From Legionella massiliensis (GTDB lineage Bacteria > Pseudomonadota > Gammaproteobacteria > Legionellales > Legionellaceae): 64,000 nt of DNA. Positions 17,221 to 25,376 of this stretch are shown piece by piece; position 1 is the stretch's first letter, and the number at the start of each line of letters is the position of its first letter. Both the position numbers and the translations under genes were made by a program. A model generated the notes under the pieces. It did no database searches, had not been told where the DNA came from, and saw only the letters and a program-made list of their open reading frames with translations. The stretch lies in assembly GCF_000756815.1 (NCBI RefSeq), contig NZ_CCVW01000002.1, positions 174,157 to 238,156 on the forward strand. The letters are read 5' to 3'.

Positions 17221-19122
17221 ATGAAAAAAAACGTTTTCCAATTTGAACCAGATAGACCCATCGACTTAATTTGCATGGGACGAGTTGCTGTTGACCTCTA
17301 CGCAGAACAGATTGGCTCTGAATTAGCCGAGGCAGAAAGCTTTCATAAATACCTTGGTGGTTGTGCGGGCAATATTGCTGTCGGTACGGCCCGGCTCGGC
17401 TTAAAGTCGCTGATGTTTTCCTGTGTTGGCAAAGATGAAATGGGGAAGTTTCTTAAAAACACCCTTAAAAAAGAAGGGGTTGCAATCGACTTGCTCTATG
17501 AAACAGCTAATCATTTAACCGGCTTAGTCCTTCTCGGAGTTAAACCTCCTTCGGATTTTCCACTCATGTTTTACCGCAAGGATTGTGCCGATATGCAGCT
17601 AAGGCCAGAACATGCCGATGCTGAAATCATCGGCCAAGCCAAAGCTATTTTAATTACCGGAACAGCCCTTTCGACTGAATCTATGTTTGCCACCACGCTT
17701 CATGTTGTCGAACTTGCCAGAAAATTAGGCACAAAAATCATTTTCGATTTAGACTTCCGCCCCGTCCTCTGGCAATTAACCACCGTTGGTAACGGCGAAA
17801 CACGATATATTGCTAGCGCTCATGTCAGCGAAACCTATCAGAAAATCCTACCCTATTGTGATTTGATCGTAGGCACCGAGGAAGAGATTGCGATTGCCGG
17901 GGGCTTTGACTCTAAGGCTCAGGCGCTGGCAACTCTGCGCTCACTATCTAACGCACCGATCGTCGTAAAATTAGGCGTCAAAGGTTGCCAGATTCATTTT
18001 GCCCAGGCCTCATCCTCCTCAGCCAAACCCTTTCCTGTAGAGGTGTTAAATGTCTTAGGAGCAGGCGATGGTTTTATGTCTGGATTATTACGCGGCTTGT
18101 TAACCGGGGCTGATTGGCAGAAAGCAATGCGCTTTGCCAATGCTGCCGGTGCGTTGGTAGTCACTCGCCATGGCTGCTCACCGGCAATTCCCTATTGGGA
18201 TGAGCTCAATTATTTCATGGAGGAATTTGCTCAAAACCCTCTGGTTTGGAAATCGCAACGCCTTGCACAACTTCATCAACAAGACAGCCTAAATCAGGCC
18301 TCTCCAATACTAATTAAAAACCCCCTGGGCTTTGATGTCGGCCTTAATCCCATCCTAAAAACTGATGAAAATGATCCGCATTCATTGATGAATTTTTATT
18401 CGCTAAAACTCCATCAAGGCCAATCATTCCGCTTTAATCCTAGGGTTGAATTTGCTGCGCTGCTAATGACGGGTCGAGTGATTTTTAATTTTGACAACCA
18501 ATCCATCAAAACCGAACGTGCCGATTATTTTTCCCAGCCACCACGCGTTTTGCATGGCGCTGCCGGACTAAATGCAACCGTTAATGCCTTAACTGATTGT
18601 GAAATTTTACTGATTGAAACCGAGAATGACCGCTATTTTGCCCCCGTCTTCTTTAATGAGCATAATAGTGTAGAAATCGATCATCGCGGCAAAGATCTCT
18701 TGGACGATACCTCCTATCGGATTGTACGAACCGTCTTTGATAAGCGGAATCGCCCCGAATCAAATCTAGTGGTTGGTGAAATCATCACCTTTCAGGGACG
18801 CTGGTCAAGCTATCCTTCGCATTATCATTCGCAACCTGAAATTTATCATTATCGCTTTTCTGAACCCCAGGGTTATGCCTTCGGTGAAAATGGCGCAGAG
18901 ACCCTGCGCATTGAGCAGAATGACACCTATCAAATAAGCCAGGGGCAAACCCACGCTCACTGTACTGCGCCTGGTTATGCCCTTTATACCCTATGGTTTA
19001 TTCGCCATCAGGAAGAAAACCCCTATCTTTTACCAACCTTTCTTCCACAACACGCTTGGACACGGGACTCTTCCTCTAACAGACGTGTATGGAAGCTTAA
19101 AGAAAACCATGGAGATGCTTAG
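17221..19122 (+). CDS. iolCB: Fused 5-dehydro-2-deoxygluconokinase / 5-deoxy-glucuronate isomerase
   Basis: One 633-residue chain carries two pathway steps. Residues 1-330 or so are a PfkB-family kinase (IolC): GGCAGNIAVGTARLG near the start and the ATP/anion-hole motif VLGAGDGFMSGLLRG with the catalytic Asp. Residues 370-633 or so are an IolB-type cupin: SSYPSHYHSQPEIYHYRF and a later THAHCTAPGYALYTLWFIRH supply metal-binding His and Glu. The isomerase makes 2-deoxy-5-keto-gluconate and the kinase phosphorylates it, so fusion couples consecutive reactions. The ATG at 17221 is preferred because it opens the kinase fold; an in-frame TTG at 17197 is less likely. It ends one base before the iolD start. 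Confidence 0.93.
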   Translation: MKKNVFQFEPDRPIDLICMGRVAVDLYAEQIGSELAEAESFHKYLGGCAGNIAVGTARLGLKSLMFSCVGKDEMGKFLKNTLKKEGVAIDLLYETANHLTGLVLLGVKPPSDFPLMFYRKDCADMQLRPEHADAEIIGQAKAILITGTALSTESMFATTLHVVELARKLGTKIIFDLDFRPVLWQLTTVGNGETRYIASAHVSETYQKILPYCDLIVGTEEEIAIAGGFDSKAQALATLRSLSNAPIVVKLGVKGCQIHFAQASSSSAKPFPVEVLNVLGAGDGFMSGLLRGLLTGADWQKAMRFANAAGALVVTRHGCSPAIPYWDELNYFMEEFAQNPLVWKSQRLAQLHQQDSLNQASPILIKNPLGFDVGLNPILKTDENDPHSLMNFYSLKLHQGQSFRFNPRVEFAALLMTGRVIFNFDNQSIKTERADYFSQPPRVLHGAAGLNATVNALTDCEILLIETENDRYFAPVFFNEHNSVEIDHRGKDLLDDTSYRIVRTVFDKRNRPESNLVVGEIITFQGRWSSYPSHYHSQPEIYHYRFSEPQGYAFGENGAETLRIEQNDTYQISQGQTHAHCTAPGYALYTLWFIRHQEENPYLLPTFLPQHAWTRDSSSNRRVWKLKENHGDA

Positions 19123-19123
19123 G

Positions 19124-20992
19124 ATGAAAAAAATTCGTTTAACGATGTCTCAAGCCCTATTACGCTTTTTGGCCAATCAATATATCAGCCTGGATTCTGA
19201 AGAATACCGCTTTGTTCAAGGTGTCTTTGGTATTTTTGGCCATGGAAACGTAACTGGAATTGGCGAAGCCTTGGAATATGATGCCCATGGCCTGCTCTAT
19301 TACCAGGGACATAATGAGCAGGGAATGGCTCATGCTGCAACCGCCTTTGCCAAGCAAAAAAACCGCTTAGGGATCTTTGCCTGTACCTCCTCAATTGGTC
19401 CTGGCGCAACAAATATGATCACCGCAGCAGCAACAGCAACAACTAACCGCCTCCCGCTCTTACTGCTTCCCGGCGATATTTTTAGCTGCCGCCAGCCTGA
19501 TCCCGTTTTGCAACAGCTAGAAGTCAGTCATGACTATACAATCTCAGTCAATAACTGCTTTAAGCCTGTTTCCAAGTATTGGGATCGGATTTCACGCCCT
19601 GAACAATTAATGACGGCATGTATCAATGCCCTGCGGGTGTTAACCGATCCAGCTGAAACAGGTGCAGTGACCCTGTGTTTGCCCCAGGATGTGCAAACGG
19701 AATCCTATGACTATCCTGCAGAGTTTTTTGCGAAACGTGTCTGGGAAATTGAACGAGAACCCGTTAATGAGCAAGCGCTTGAACGTGCTCTAAGCTTGTT
19801 GCAGAAGGCCAAGAACCCACTCATCATTGCCGGCGGCGGTGTACATTATTCGCTAGCCACTCAAACCCTGGCCGCCTTTGCTGAAAAACACCAGATTGCC
19901 GTTGCTGAAACCCAGGCTGGTAAAAGCGCCTTAGCCGCTACTCATGTCTTAAATATTGGCGGCATTGGCGTTACCGGTTCAGCCGCATCCAACCAGCTTG
20001 CCGCCCTTGCTGATGTCATACTCGTTGTCGGTTCTCGTTTGCAAGATTTCACCACCTCCTCAAAATGGGGATTTAAGAATGAAAACTGCCAACTGATAAA
20101 CCTCAATATCAGCCGCTTTGACGCACTAAAAATGAATAGCCTGATGCTAAGGGGCGATGCGCGCTGCGGCCTGGAGCAACTATCAGCAAAACTGGGAACC
20201 TATCAAACCTCTGAGCGCTATCAGCAGGACATTAAAAACTACCGCGACAGCTGGTATCAGGAGGTAGAACGGGTGTGCTCCCCCTCTGCAACAACAGCAA
20301 AGGGTCTACACCAAACCCATCTCCTAGGAGTCTTAAATCAATTTGCTAATAAGGATGATGTCATCGTCGCCGCTGCAGGCAGCCTACCCGGTGATTTACA
20401 TCGCTTATGGCATTCAAAAGCCCCCAAAGATTATCATCTTGAATACGCCTATTCCTGCATGGGCTATGAAATTGCCGCAGGGCTTGGCGTCAGGCTAGCC
20501 AAGGCTGAGGGCGAAGTCTATGTCTTAGTCGGCGATGGCAGTTTTATTATGTTGCATTCGGAATTACTCACTGCCATTCAAGAGCACAAGAAAATAACGA
20601 TCATCGTCTTTGACAATCATGGCTATCAATGTATCCGCAACTTACAGGAAGCCAATGGCAGTCAGGGTTTTGGTAATGAATTTCGCTATCGTGATCAACA
20701 AAGCAATCAACTCAAAGGTGATTATCTTCCTGTTAATTTCTGCCTCTATGCCCAAGCCTTAGGGGCTAAAACCTTTTATTCCGAGACCTATGAGGCCTTT
20801 CAACAAGCCTTGAATGCGGCTAAAAAAGAAACTAGCAGCGCTGTCATTGTTTTACCTGTACTTCCTAAAACAATGTCACAGGGCTATGAAACCTGGTGGC
20901 GGGTTGATGTAGCGGCTATCTCACAATCTGAAGCAGTGAAAAACGCCTATCAAAACCTGCAAACACAACTTGAGACTGTTAGGGTCTGTTGA
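19124..20992 (+). CDS. iolD: 3D-trihydroxycyclohexane-1,2-dione hydrolase
   Basis: A 622-residue thiamine-diphosphate enzyme that opens the ring of the dione to 5-deoxy-glucuronate. The N-terminal domain has the catalytic Glu in YQGHNEQGMAHAA. The C-terminal ThDP-binding motif is LVGDGSFIMLHSELLTAIQE...VFDNHGY. The start at ATG 19124 is placed by GGAG nine bases before it; the iolCB stop is at 19120-19122. The last codons (VRVC and TGA) are not native: they lie in the left end of a 166-bp MITE that begins at 20979, so the element replaced the original 3' end. Function is probably kept because the catalytic core is intact. Confidence 0.94.
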   Translation: MKKIRLTMSQALLRFLANQYISLDSEEYRFVQGVFGIFGHGNVTGIGEALEYDAHGLLYYQGHNEQGMAHAATAFAKQKNRLGIFACTSSIGPGATNMITAAATATTNRLPLLLLPGDIFSCRQPDPVLQQLEVSHDYTISVNNCFKPVSKYWDRISRPEQLMTACINALRVLTDPAETGAVTLCLPQDVQTESYDYPAEFFAKRVWEIEREPVNEQALERALSLLQKAKNPLIIAGGGVHYSLATQTLAAFAEKHQIAVAETQAGKSALAATHVLNIGGIGVTGSAASNQLAALADVILVVGSRLQDFTTSSKWGFKNENCQLINLNISRFDALKMNSLMLRGDARCGLEQLSAKLGTYQTSERYQQDIKNYRDSWYQEVERVCSPSATTAKGLHQTHLLGVLNQFANKDDVIVAAAGSLPGDLHRLWHSKAPKDYHLEYAYSCMGYEIAAGLGVRLAKAEGEVYVLVGDGSFIMLHSELLTAIQEHKKITIIVFDNHGYQCIRNLQEANGSQGFGNEFRYRDQQSNQLKGDYLPVNFCLYAQALGAKTFYSETYEAFQQALNAAKKETSSAVIVLPVLPKTMSQGYETWWRVDVAAISQSEAVKNAYQNLQTQLETVRVC

Positions 20993-21144
20993 CATTTGAT
21001 GTCACGACCGAAAATCAAGCTAATTTGCGAAAATTTTAGCTTGAGTTCGTTAAATAGAGCTGGCTATTCGCCTCACTCAAGTTAAAATTTGCGCGAAATT
21101 ATCTCGATTTTTGGTTCGCGCCCTCAAATATCAACAGACCCTAA
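20979..21144. mobile_element. MITE-like inverted-repeat element inside the iol cluster
   Basis: The 21-bp ends TTAGGGTCTGTTGACATTTGA (20979-20999) and TCAAATATCAACAGACCCTAA (21124-21144) match at 20 of 21 positions when inverted. The interior is also an imperfect inverted repeat (AAAATCAAGCTAATTTGCG against AAAATCGAGATAATTTCGCG), so the whole 166 bp can fold as one hairpin. It encodes no protein. It supplies the iolD stop codon and ends 11 bases before the iolE start. Confidence 0.85.
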
Positions 21145-21155
21145 GGATTACTAAG

Positions 21156-22040
21156 ATGACGATTAAATTAGGTATTGCGCCGATTAACTGGTGTAACGAT
21201 GATGACCCCAATTTGGGCGGCAATATCAGCTTTGAACAATGCATCAGTGAAATGGCCTTATCGGGCTATATTGGTACTGAGTTAGGCAATAAATATCCGC
21301 GCAATGCTGAGCAATTAAAACAAGTTTTAGCCGATAAGGGTCTGGTCTTGGCAAGCAGCTGGTTTAGCACCTATTTCACTGAGGACGATAAATACGAGCA
21401 AACCCTGTCAAATTTTCTCGATCAACTCAGTTTTGTCCGTGCTTCAGGCGCGAATTATTTGAATATTTGTGAATGCGGACATGCTATTCAAGGCAGCAAC
21501 CTGCCTATTTTAGGAGAACATAAGCCACAATTTAATGAGCAGCAATGGGACAATTTAATTCAAGGTTTACATACTCTGGGTCGAATCGCTTATGATCATA
21601 AAATGCAATTGGTTTATCACTATCATGCGGGTACCGGCGTGTTTACTGAAGAAGAGATTAACTTTCTGATGCAAAATACCAGCCCCGAGTTGATTTCATT
21701 ATTGTTAGATACAGGCCATGCAGCCTTAGCAGGGATCAACCCTGTTAATCTCATTAAGAAATATAGTGAACGAATTCGCTATGTCCATCTTAAAGATATC
21801 CGCCAGTCGGTCTTTGGTACTCTGCAACCTAAGCAATTGAATTTTATGGACGCAGTCAGAGCTGGGGTTTTCACTGTTCCCGGTGATGGCAGTATTGATT
21901 TTGCCCAGGTGCTGGCAGAATTAAAGCGTATTAACTACCAAGGCTGGATGATTGTTGAAGCAGAACAGGATCCTGTCAAAGCCCCACCGTTGGAATATGC
22001 CCAAAAAGCACGCCAGTTTTTAGAAGAAGCACTTTATTGA
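21156..22040 (+). CDS. iolE: 2-keto-myo-inositol dehydratase
   Basis: A 294-residue TIM-barrel enzyme of the xylose-isomerase/AP-endonuclease-2 family that removes water from 2-keto-myo-inositol. Metal-ligand motifs are visible: LVYHYHAGTGVFTEEEI, LLLDTGHAALAG, VHLKDIR and MIVEAEQDP. KLGIAPINWCNDDDP at the N-terminus is typical of IolE. The ATG at 21156 is used because it follows GGATTACTAAG and starts the barrel; the sequence upstream is the MITE. Its transcription may be affected by that hairpin. The order of reactions is IolG, IolE, IolD, IolB, IolC. Confidence 0.94.
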   Translation: MTIKLGIAPINWCNDDDPNLGGNISFEQCISEMALSGYIGTELGNKYPRNAEQLKQVLADKGLVLASSWFSTYFTEDDKYEQTLSNFLDQLSFVRASGANYLNICECGHAIQGSNLPILGEHKPQFNEQQWDNLIQGLHTLGRIAYDHKMQLVYHYHAGTGVFTEEEINFLMQNTSPELISLLLDTGHAALAGINPVNLIKKYSERIRYVHLKDIRQSVFGTLQPKQLNFMDAVRAGVFTVPGDGSIDFAQVLAELKRINYQGWMIVEAEQDPVKAPPLEYAQKARQFLEEALY

Positions 22041-22087
22041 ACTTGGCGCGTTAAAATGCTCCAATAGAGCCGCGGTTAATGTAAATT

Positions 22088-22226
22088 GTAATAGGTCACG
22101 CCCCCGCATTCCGTCATCCTGAGCGTAGCGAAGGATCTCCGGGATTAGCACGGTGCTTCATTCAGGAGATCCTTCGCTACGCTCAGGATGACGGACTATG
22201 TTAGGGTGGCAGGGGTGACCTATTAC
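22088..22226. repeat. Palindromic repeat, family A, complete copy with outer terminal inverted repeats
   Basis: The core arms TCCGTCATCCTGAGCGTAGC and GCTACGCTCAGGATGACGGA are perfect mirror complements around a short centre. Outside them lie GTAATAGGTCAC (22088) and GTGACCTATTAC (ending 22226), so the element is about 139 bp with its own terminal inverted repeats. It sits 28 bases before the next gene's start. Confidence 0.9.
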
Positions 22227-22253
22227 AGTAAATTTTTTATCAGGAGTTTTACC

Positions 22254-22631
22254 ATGACAATAAAAAAGGTTTTTTGTACAGCAGTTATTGCCCTCTTTGC
22301 TACGGCATCAATGGCAGCAAATTTTCAAATTAAACGTGGAGATTTACCTGACGGCAGTAAAATTGATGTGGAACTACGCACAAGATCTGGTGATTGCTCC
22401 ACGTTTCCAACTGATCAAATGCATTGCCTGGAAACTTATAGCAAGCTCAAAGGCATCTCTGCAGAGAACATTGACCGCTATAATGCAATTAAAAAGTTTG
22501 AGCTTGAAACCACTGTGCTTCTGAATATCGACATAAATAGCCAGCCTGTAGCTTCTTGCCAAATGTTACAAACTCGACTTGTTCCTAATGCAACTATTGT
22601 GATTAATAAAGAGGGTTGTGTGATTCAATAG
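22254..22631 (+). CDS. Secreted protein of unknown function
   Basis: The ATG at 22254 follows AGGAG and gives a clear signal peptide (MTIKKVFCTAVIALFATASMA, cleavage before ANFQI). The mature protein is about 104 residues with four Cys (GDCST, MHCLE, ASCQM, EGCVI), compatible with two disulfides in the periplasm. No family recognised. It is preceded and followed by palindromic repeats, so it is probably a single transcription unit. Confidence 0.75.
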   Translation: MTIKKVFCTAVIALFATASMAANFQIKRGDLPDGSKIDVELRTRSGDCSTFPTDQMHCLETYSKLKGISAENIDRYNAIKKFELETTVLLNIDINSQPVASCQMLQTRLVPNATIVINKEGCVIQ

Positions 22632-22641
22632 GTTTTTAAGA

Positions 22642-22750
22642 CCCCTCATCCGCCCTTCGAGCACCTTCTCCCCGGCGGGGAGAAGGGAAAACAAGCAGAA
22701 AAATCCCTTCGCCCCTTAGGGGAGAAGGTGCCCGAAGGGAGGATGAGGGG
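22642..22750. repeat. Palindromic repeat, family C
   Basis: Inverted repeat with outer arms CCCCTCATCCGCCCTTCG and CGAAGGGAGGATGAGGGG and inner hairpins of CTTCTCCCC/GGGGAGAAG. Closely related to the copy at 17074-17180. It could terminate transcription in both directions. Confidence 0.85.
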
Positions 22751-22858
22751 CATTCAAAAACCATCTCTCCCAAACGAACCTAAATCCAATTTACAGCAAC
22801 TAAAAACTTCTATATCATCCTGCGTATTTTTTAGTTTTTTCAAGGATGTAAAAATTAT

Positions 22859-23965
22859 ATGAAACTTAAAAACCTTTCCTTCGGACTCCTACCCCTATGT
22901 TTTTCATTGATTACCCATGCAGGCACCATGGGGGAAAGCCCTGCCCACTTTGAAGTTTCAGGAGCCTGGCTCTATTTGCAGCCCATGAGTAACAACCATA
23001 CTTACGCTTACTATGTGGCTGGCGAGCAGCCTTTTTCTCAGAGCTGGCATGCCCAATCGGTCGATCCCTCTTATACCTCAGCCTTTGAACTGGGTTTGTT
23101 ATACCAGTTTAGAGACAGTTCACTGGGGGCAAGTGTCGATTGGATTCATTTATCGTCGAAAGACTCGGCCTCTAAGCGAGGAAATCAGACAACGCAGTTT
23201 ACCAATGTTGCCTTTGTAGGCCCACCCTTTGATATGGGACCCCAAGTCTTTGGTATTCGCCGTGCTGAGACGCAACTAAAATATAACTACGATAACGTAG
23301 CGATAAACCTGGAAAAGAATTTTACGCCATCGACAGAAAGGATTAAGGCTAAAATTATGGCGGGTATTAATCTGCTCTCTCTAAAGCAGAACTTCTCGAC
23401 CACCTTCGGCAATTTTGTTGGCGCGACGACGCCACTTACCGCACCCCTGCCAGCCGACCCAAATTTCTCATTCAATATTCATTCAACCTCCAAATTTAGA
23501 GGCCTAGGCCCTGATTTAGGACTAGGTGGTCAATTAGAGCTCTTTAAAGGCTTCAGTCTTGTTGGAACAGTCTTTGGTTCTTTAAACGTTGGGCAAACAA
23601 AGGTTGATGAAGACTTCCGCTCGACTTCAACCACGCTGCAACAAAACGGTTTTGCTGTTAGCAGACAGCAAATTACAACACCGAGTAAAACCCAGGTTGT
23701 GCTCGGCTTTGACGGCAAATTAGGCCTTATGTATCAAATCCAAACCAAGCAAGTGCCCAATTTTAGCGTGGAATGTGGATACCGATTAATTTCATATCTG
23801 AATGCCATCTCAACCACTTCCCCACAAAACCTGGTGGAAACAGGTACCACCCCTGGCTTACCTGATTTTGCAACAGGAACTATGGGTATCGTATCGGCAG
23901 CACAGCAAGACAGACCCTTTAATTTGAATGGCCCCTATGTTGCCTTAAAGTTGAGCGTTGCCTGA
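22859..23965 (+). CDS. Legionella-type major outer membrane protein (beta-barrel porin)
   Basis: A 368-residue protein with a signal peptide (MKLKNLSFGLLPLCFSLITHA). The mature chain has alternating amphipathic strands ending in aromatic or hydrophobic residues, including the N-terminal FEVSGAWLYLQP and VDPSYTSAFELGLLYQF. The chain ends NGPYVALKLSVA. This pattern is that of the Legionella MOMP-like family (Legionella OMP), found in many copies per genome. It is located in the outer membrane, with a probable role as diffusion pore or adhesin. Confidence 0.88.
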   Translation: MKLKNLSFGLLPLCFSLITHAGTMGESPAHFEVSGAWLYLQPMSNNHTYAYYVAGEQPFSQSWHAQSVDPSYTSAFELGLLYQFRDSSLGASVDWIHLSSKDSASKRGNQTTQFTNVAFVGPPFDMGPQVFGIRRAETQLKYNYDNVAINLEKNFTPSTERIKAKIMAGINLLSLKQNFSTTFGNFVGATTPLTAPLPADPNFSFNIHSTSKFRGLGPDLGLGGQLELFKGFSLVGTVFGSLNVGQTKVDEDFRSTSTTLQQNGFAVSRQQITTPSKTQVVLGFDGKLGLMYQIQTKQVPNFSVECGYRLISYLNAISTTSPQNLVETGTTPGLPDFATGTMGIVSAAQQDRPFNLNGPYVALKLSVA

Positions 23966-24058
23966 GGGAATAGCAGATGAAAAAAATTCATAGCTCGTTA
24001 AGGGAGGGGTAATCTAATTGATCTAAAGTTTAGCTAGGTAAACAACAAGGTACCCATC

Positions 24059-24913
24059 ATGAACCAAGGAAAAATTTTAGAAAGCAGCTCTTACTTTTCT
24101 GCTTTGCTAGTCTTAGCTGCTGTTCAAGGCTTCTTGATTATGCTTTCAATATATGGAAACCTAGTTTTTACCCCCTCCCTGTACCCTTGGACTTTAGGCG
24201 CATTTATCCTGGCTTTTGCTACAGATAGATCCCTTATTCTGCTCTCTCAAAGTTTAAAAATAGAAAAACCACCCGCTGCAGGGAATAATCGCCGCAGTAA
24301 ACTATTTAGCAACTATGTAACCCTTTCTAATCTTATCGGCTCTATTGTTTTTATTTTCCTCCTCTATACAACGGGAAAGACGTACTTCCTTCCCTTGCTT
24401 AAGCAAGTATTTCCAGGGTCTAAAGTTGCTTTTTCTTCAAAGTTTTTTGCCCTGATCGCAGGCTACCTAATCTATCTAATCACCCGATCTCCGCTGAAGA
24501 ATTTTTTTAACTCTTTCTTTGATAAGATTGCAAAACCATCAACCTATAAACTGATCAATGATGGCATTGAGATAGAATTCAATATTACTAATCTGGGTAA
24601 ACAAAATTTAAGAGAAAACTACAATCTTGCTTTTTTAAGCTTTGAACATATTGAAAGAATTCATGTGTTTCCTTCCAGGATGGATGCTTCTTCTTATTAT
24701 CAGTATCAAATATCCCCTAGCACGAAAATTCATGTAGCGAAAGACTTCGCTAAGCAAAATCAAAAACAACCTGATTATTATATTGGCCTCTCTGGCAACA
24801 ATTGCACCAATGTCCTCATAGAAGGTCCTAATTTATTTTATTTGATAGGCTTTAAAACAAAGGATGCTACTGACTTAACTGATGCCTTTAAGGCTTTTAA
24901 AGAGCGGGGGTAA
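24059..24913 (+). CDS. Membrane protein with cytosolic C-terminal domain, unrecognised
   Basis: A 284-residue protein. Four hydrophobic stretches lie in the first 155 residues or so (LLVLAAVQGFLIMLSIY, LYPWTLGAFILAFA, LIGSIVFIFLLYTTG, FFALIAGYLIYLITRS). The remaining 130 residues or so are soluble and mixed alpha/beta. No family recognised. The stop codon lies 18 bases before a repeat block, and the last residues are not encoded by the repeat. Confidence 0.7.
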   Translation: MNQGKILESSSYFSALLVLAAVQGFLIMLSIYGNLVFTPSLYPWTLGAFILAFATDRSLILLSQSLKIEKPPAAGNNRRSKLFSNYVTLSNLIGSIVFIFLLYTTGKTYFLPLLKQVFPGSKVAFSSKFFALIAGYLIYLITRSPLKNFFNSFFDKIAKPSTYKLINDGIEIEFNITNLGKQNLRENYNLAFLSFEHIERIHVFPSRMDASSYYQYQISPSTKIHVAKDFAKQNQKQPDYYIGLSGNNCTNVLIEGPNLFYLIGFKTKDATDLTDAFKAFKERG

Positions 24914-24930
24914 GCATTCACGCCCTGCAT

Positions 24931-25099
24931 TCCGTCATCCAGAGCGCAGCGAAGGATCTCCTGAATGTGGCACAGTGCTAGTTCCGGAGATCCTTCGCTG
25001 CGCTCCCAAAGACGCACGTCATGTCGAACGTAGAGAGACATCTCCTGAGTGCAGCACTGTGCTAATCCCGGAGATCCCTCACTATGTTCGGGATGACGG
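24931..25099. repeat. Palindromic repeat, family A, double copy
   Basis: Two hairpins in tandem: TCCGTCATCC...GAAGGATCTC / GAGATCCTTCGCTGCGCTC and then CGTCATGTCGAACGTAGAGA...CTCACTATGTTCGGGATGACGG. Weak ORFs within it are artefacts of the palindrome. The rest of the gap up to 25376 holds only a possible 37-codon frame. Confidence 0.8.
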
Positions 25100-25183
25100 C
25101 TACATTGGGATAACAGGAAAAACAAACCCTTTATTTTCTACATCACTCTGTTATACTCCCCAGCCTCTTTGACCGGTATTCTC

Positions 25184-25297
25184 ATGAACCTTATGAAACA
25201 TCTCAATAATTTCATACATGACGCTGCTCTCGCTGCCGGTTTAATCTATGCCTTAAAAGCACATCGTACCTTCAAACGTTTTCTCTTAGCTGTCTAG
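25184..25297 (+). CDS. Possible 37-residue peptide
   Basis: ATG at 25184 to TAG at 25297, giving MNLMKHLNNFIHDAALAAG and then a basic amphipathic end (LKAHRTFKRFLLAV). It has no convincing ribosome site. It might be a small membrane-active peptide or chance. Included because it is the only frame between the repeat and the GMC gene. Confidence 0.25.
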   Translation: MNLMKHLNNFIHDAALAAGLIYALKAHRTFKRFLLAV

Positions 25298-25376
25298 CTA
25301 GGCTCAATCTTAAGTTTTTAAAAAGTTTTGGCTAATCCAGGCCGATTTTTGTTTTAAATTTAACACTGAGCTTATT

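Noticed and set aside
24838..25172. Open frames over the repeat after the membrane protein gene
   Set aside because: They follow the family A palindrome and change frame with it; no independent support.
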